The notes under the pieces were generated by a model that was given only the letters and a program-made list of their open reading frames with translations, searched no databases and was not told the DNA's origin. A DNA stretch of 64,000 nucleotides. Origin: Daldinia sp. FL1419 (taxonomy: Eukaryota > Ascomycota > Sordariomycetes > Xylariales > Hypoxylaceae). Position numbers and translations under genes: made by a program. Below, piece by piece: positions 59,248 to 64,000 of the stretch. Numbering within the stretch: position 1 is the first letter of the stretch; every line of letters begins with the position of its first letter. The stretch covers positions 146,650 to 210,649 of the forward strand of contig MU623394.1 of the NCBI GenBank assembly GCA_025201765.1. The letters run 5' to 3'.

Positions 59248-62200
59248 TTAAGCAAACTTGACCTCGTTAAAGAGACCCGCCCGGACCTGAACCAGGCTCG
59301 CCAATTCTAATAAGAACTGCTGGTATATAATGACGTTTGTGAGGATGTGTGAAACCGAAGCTGTTTTTACTTCAGGCGGCGTTTCAGGTGGCGTGGGAGC
59401 GATAGATCCATCTGCAACATCACTTCCGTCGCTACTCTCTTGATCATCTGGGGTACCCGTTTTCCCTTCGTTTTCACCTTGTCCCTCCTCGGTATCCTTG
59501 GGAGTACTGTTCTTCTTCCGCTCAAAATCTAAAAGGATTGGTTCGATCTTTCGTGGTGGTAAACTTATCTCTCGGGCAAGTATTCCTTGGTCAACCACAG
59601 CGGATGTGGCAGCTTCGCTTATCATCGGGCTATCGTTACCAGAATGCTGGCTCCCAGGAGAGAGCGATCGTGCTAACCCGCTCTTGGATGGATTATCATA
59701 GTTCAAAGGAAATTCTTTTGGCGGAAGGGGAGGCATCGGTTTAGATGTTGGCGATGTAAATCCGTGTCCCCCAGATGTCCCAGACCCTGTACTCGAACCT
59801 CGAATTGTGTCCTTCCGCCCACGTGGGCTGCCTGATCGACTTGGGCTTCCAAATTCAGACAATATCCTCTGTGCAAACCCTTCAAGCGCACTAGGCCGCT
59901 GCGGTGATGCCGCGCGGGATCCATCCTCACTTGTTTGGTCTGGTATGGAACCTCCTGTGGTAGAAGTTGGCCGAAAATTCTGGTTTGGGACGACCGTATC
60001 GGCAGTTTGAAAAGCCTCGCGGCGCTGCTGCAAAAGCTCCTCGAATCGTGGTACCGAACTCCGGAAGTAATCAATTTGATCAGCCAGGGTTTCTAGAATA
60101 TTTAGGATACGTGGCAGAGCCGTGGACTGCCATGCTGGCCAACGCCGACACTTCCCAATAGCTTGTAGCTTCTCGGTCTCGACAAATGAGGGTGATTCGG
60201 GATCTAAGGAGAGGGACGTTGATTCATCAGTATCACCTTCGTACGAATATTTTCTTGGGTGACGCATGAGCCATCCTTCCACAGATATGTACCCGCATAC
60301 TGCGAGGTCGAGTATAGTCTCTGTGGCTGATAAGTTCATCTCGACAGGGTTAATGAAAAACGTGTCAAGAATGTCTAAGATGCTATTCCAAAGGGGATCT
60401 TCCGCGCTCAGCGTGTGCGGAGAAACATCTCCAGGTGCCCCTGGCAATGAATCCGGGATTACCGGTAGCTTGGGGCTATTTGTGGGAAGATTCGGAGTGA
60501 CTAGTTTGAGAGAGCATGGATGACCTTCTACACGCGTCATACTATCTTTAAGGATGTTCTCGTATATCTCGTTAAAGTTGTCTTGTCCCCCGACAGATCC
60601 AGCCAATGTAGTGAGAAACTCGACTTCCTGTTCGTGAGCACCAACAGTCCTACGAGAAGTACTATTATCAATTCCTTCCGTGTGAAGAAGAGTCGTAGTC
60701 GCGTATCGGTGATGTCTCTTAAGAATCGCCGCCACGAGCTGAAGTGTAACGCACACGGTCTGCTGATTCCGAGACTTCAGGCATGAACGAATTAAATCGA
60801 CTAGATTAAACAGTAAAGGCGTATAGCTAGGTTCAACCTTGGTAGCCATCATAGTAGCAAGGTCCATGGACTTTCGCTTCCGGGCAGCACTAACCGACGG
60901 CTCAGCATCGGATGGGGCGGATGACTCCGGGTCGGGAAGAGCTAGCAGGTAGTGGAGGATGAGGTTGATCATATCAGGATGATCCAAAGCTTCTAGTATA
61001 CGTCGAAGATAAGTTAAGACGGCTACCGACGAGCCTCCATCTACATCTGAAGACTCCAGAAGGGAAGGGTACCTTTAGAAAGATTAGATCGAAAATGTCG
61101 TAAGGGGTACGTCAAATAGGAACTTACAGCAATTGTTGTAGGAAAATGACCTGGAAATGCTCAAGAAGCGTTGACTTTACTTCCACCGATCGACAGTGGT
61201 TAAGGACATCTTGCCAGAAAAGTAGATGGGAAAGGAATGTCTCCAGGTGCAGCTGGAAGTCAGGGCTACAAGAGCTAACAATCTCGAATGTTGAGGTAGG
61301 ATGTTGATAATCCGATAAAGCGAGAACTGGAGGAAGGTTCTCTGGCGGATGGTCTATGACCAGCTTCCGACTTAGCTGACTATATAACGCGCCAAGTCCG
61401 GTAGCCATCAAGGTTGAGAGGTCACTCTCCACGATCCACTGTTCTAAAGCAACGGAAGATGAGGCAGCCTCGATGATATATAGAAGCCCCGTCCGAGCGA
61501 AATCACCGATCTTTCCTTCATTATGTATATAATCCATCAATAGATAGAAAAGAGGGAAATCTTGCTTCTGGATCTTTCCGGCAAACTTCTCCCTTTGATC
61601 TTTAGCTTTCTCTTCATTGGCATGGTTCTCGGGGTGTGATTTGAACCAAGCAGAAAGGATATGAGGTTCAAGACGAATTTTGGTGGTGATATTAAAGGCT
61701 AACTCGACAACCTTGACTTCTGTATCGGGACCTAATCGAATGCTATTGATTCCAGTAATGCGGACAAGGAGATTGGTCAAGCTCGCAGAGAATGCTTCGC
61801 TTTCGACAAAGGCTTCCTCTTCACTCTCGATAAGGGTAGCAAAAAATAGGACGGCCTCCTTAATAATCCACTCGTTATATGACGAAGTCGCTATCTTGGC
61901 TATAGGAACGTAGATCTGCTTAGTAGCGGAGAAGGATACACAAGGATGGGGTAACGGTCTTCGGGATTCATCGGCAAGTATATTTGTGAGGCTTTGGAGG
62001 CGGAGCTCGATATTCTCAGCGGCATCTTCGTCTTGGGCAATGTTGGGGCAGTTTCGCCATATTTGCTAGGTAAACGAATTAGTTACCGAGGATTGCCGGA
62101 TGGATAAGCTATTAGACGTAGTCATCAAGACACTCACTAGGAGCTGACCGTATTCCTTTTCGAAGCGTTGCCGACGTCTTATGGGATCCCGTGCAGCATC

Positions 62201-62351
62201 CTTGCTGGAGCTCCCCGAGGACAAACGGGTGTTTGCTATGAGGCGCGACCACTAGAGCTAGAATTAGTATTTCTCGGTCGCGAAGATTACGAAAAATAAA
62301 AAATAAGAAAAAAATAAAAAATAAAAAGATCACAACACTTACAAAGTCCAT
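59248..62351 (-). CDS. fhipA: FHIP / RAI16-like protein (FTS-Hook-FHIP complex)
   Basis: Orthologue of FHIP (retinoic-acid-induced-16-like family), the subunit of the FTS-Hook-FHIP complex that links early endosomes to dynein in filamentous fungi. Four exons: 62351-62343, 62251-62138, 62065-61128, 61072-59248 (961 residues, in frame throughout). The tiny first exon codes MDF and splices to WSRLIANTR, the expected N-terminus. The RAI16-like helical domain runs to about residue 700, with blocks such as LTNLLVRITGINSIRLG, DFPLFYLLMDYIHNEGKIGDFAR and HLETFLSHLLFWQDVL. The remainder is Ser/Pro-rich, with a short conserved C-terminal piece HILTNVIIYQQFLLELASLVQVR. No odd features; essential transport gene. 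Assignment is by recognition of the family sequence. Confidence 0.88.
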
Positions 62352-63135
62352 AGCGTCTTAAGAGACATTTCTCTCAATTTTCGAGAAGAAAAAAAAGGAG
62401 AATTACGCGCTGGAAGAAGGCTCAATTATTAGCATTGAGGCATTGAATCTTTAAGGTTGTTTCTTAATCTATTGTGGTAAGTCGCATAAACCACCCTCTA
62501 AATCCGGTGCCCGAGATGTTTCTCGATGATTAGGCAGACCGGGGTGGCCCTTGCATCAGTTACAGAGTACGTATTAGGTATTACTGGGTAACTGCCCGTC
62601 AATAGCGTGAACCCGTAGGGTACCTACTTAGGTATAACTACTAACTATGTAAGTATACCTATTATGTAAGTTGCGTGATTGCAAGAGAGGCTGGAGAGAG
62701 GCTTGATTTTTCCTGTGGCTTCATCTTACATACTAAATGCTTCCAGGTACATCAGGTACACCAGGTACCTAATTGTACCCAATGCTCCATCCGCCTTGGC
62801 CCCCTTTGGATGCTGTGTTATGCAGAGACAAGGCTAATTTTGGTACCTACATCACACGCTAGAGTCTCGGTAAACAATCCCCATTATTAGGTATTCGCCT
62901 TAGCCTAGTTAACCTAGCTGGTTAAGTAGTTTTTTTTTTTGTTCATTTTATGTATGATAGGTAATTACAACATGCATAACTAAAGCCATCTGCACCTTTT
63001 CTCTCTTGTACGGATCCGCACTCACGCAAAACCATTCAAGCGAACTTCGAGTCAGCATCGTTCCAATCCGATATTAAATTTCCTTATCTCACATTTAATA
63101 CCTAATACGCTTTATTATCGGCGGCTACTCGCACG
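62352..63135. other. Intergenic region upstream of FHIP
   Basis: Holds the FHIP promoter. TAGG/CCTA motifs at about 62620-62636 and 62763-62769, a short GGTACA-type repeat near 62746-62769 and a T run at about 62930-62940. No gene seen. Confidence 0.5.
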
Positions 63136-63174
63136 AGAGGCCACCCCTTGGGTGGCACAAGAGCCCGAACTCTT
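63136..63174 (+). repeat. 39-base double-hairpin repeat, copy 2
   Basis: Second copy of the element at 40595-40633 (36 of 39 positions identical), with the same two stems GCCACC/GGTGGC and AAGAG/CTCTT. It immediately precedes the A/T-only block. Confidence 0.7.
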
Positions 63175-63400
63175 ATTTAATAACCCTTGTTAAATTCTAT
63201 ATAATTATATAAATTTTTAAATATTATATATATATATATATATATATTAATATTAATTATATAATTTAATATAATATTATAATTTTTTTATTAAAATTTT
63301 TAATTTAAAATCTTTAATTATTTAAATTATATTTTATAAATATTTTATATTATTAATTTTATTTTATTATTAATATTTATAATATATATATTTATTTTTA

Positions 63401-63489
<89 letters not shown>
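63401..63489. repeat. (TTA)n microsatellite, about 29 units
   Basis: Uninterrupted TTA/ATT tandem array within the A/T-only block. Confidence 0.9.
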
Positions 63490-63490
<1 letters not shown>

Positions 63491-63910
63491 ATTATTATTT
63501 AAATTAATTAATTTTATTTAATAATAAATATAATTTTTAAATAAAAATAATATATATTTTAAATTTATAAATAATTAATTTTAATAATTAATTTTAATAT
63601 TATAATTTATTAAAATAAAATAATATTTTTTAAATATAAAAATAATATAATAAAAAATATTAAAAATTTTATTTAATTAAAAATTATTAAAATATAATTA
63701 TATATTTTTATATTAATATTTATTTAATTAAATATATATATATATATATATAAAATTAATAAAAATAAATAATAAATAAAGAAATATAATAAAATTTATA
63801 TATTTATAAATTTTTTAAAAAGAATTATTTATTTTAAATTTAATAAATTAAATATTTTTATATATATAATATAATAATTATATAATATTTTTTGATTTAT
63901 TATAAAAATA

Positions 63911-63911
63911 T

Positions 63912-63998
<87 letters not shown>

Positions 63999-64000
63999 TT
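63911..64000. repeat. (TTTA)n microsatellite, at least 22 units
   Basis: Uninterrupted TTTA/ATTT tandem array that reaches the window edge, so its true length is unknown; long arrays like this often end assemblies. Confidence 0.9.

Larger units (their letters stand above)
63175..64000. repeat. Nearly pure A/T block to window end
   Basis: From about 63185 onward G and C are almost absent (only a handful by eye in about 800 bases). It contains TA runs (about 63223-63246), a TTA microsatellite (63401-63489) and a TTTA microsatellite (63911-64000) that runs off the window. No coding sequence. Either an extreme A/T isochore, centromere-like or mobile-element tail, or inserted organellar-like DNA. 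Confidence 0.85.

Noticed and set aside
1..64000. CRISPR arrays, rRNA genes, bacterial-type operons or complete LTR retrotransposons
   Set aside because: No regularly spaced repeats, rRNA sequence, reverse transcriptase or integrase motifs were seen in any frame.

Overview
The window is nuclear DNA of a filamentous ascomycete (Pezizomycotina, Sordariomycetes-like; the exact taxon cannot be read from it). Genes carry short introns (about 50-110 bases, one of about 310) with GTAAGT/GTGAGT donors and CTAAC-type branch points. Gene content is fungal: cutinase, a C-terminal-motor kinesin, Vps66/Loa1 acyltransferase, mitochondrial dihydroxy-acid dehydratase, a type I reducing polyketide synthase, an FSH-family hydrolase and an FHIP/RAI16-like protein. 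Exon coordinates are hand-built from splice signals and reading-frame arithmetic.

Layout. 1-13 kb is mostly housekeeping: 3' part of a cutinase, kinesin-14 (-), a lysophospholipid acyltransferase (+), ILV3 (-), then a decayed amino-acid transporter pseudogene. A small hydrophilic stress-type protein (13.4 kb) is followed by a 3.3 kb gene-poor stretch. 17.3-33.4 kb is a probable compact secondary-metabolite locus: a full-size ABCB exporter (-), an FSH/LovG-like serine hydrolase (-), and, across a 2 kb divergent promoter, a highly reducing PKS (+) with domains KS-AT-DH-psiKR-ER-KR-ACP, no C-methyltransferase and no releasing domain. The hydrolase could release the chain and the ABC pump could export it; no P450, methyltransferase or pathway regulator is seen.

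33.9-47.4 kb holds a secreted-looking beta-propeller-phytase/EGF protein (-), an APC-type amino-acid permease (+), a divergent pair made of a large intracellular trypsin-fold protease (-) and a C-terminally membrane-anchored protein of unknown function (+), and a MmgE/PrpD-family enzyme (+). 47.9-58.7 kb is an accessory block of F-box-like/ankyrin genes: two intact paralogues in opposite orientation and a badly decayed third copy between them, plus a small helical acidic ORF. 59.2-62.4 kb carries an FHIP orthologue (-). The window ends in about 800 bases of almost pure A/T with long TTA and TTTA microsatellites, directly preceded by a 39-base double-hairpin repeat that also occurs at 40.6 kb.

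The most unusual items are the divergent protease/membrane-protein pair (a candidate undescribed two-component system), the PKS plus trans-hydrolase locus with a substituted DH active site, the ankyrin birth-and-death cluster, and the dispersed TAGG/CCTA palindromes and hairpin repeat.
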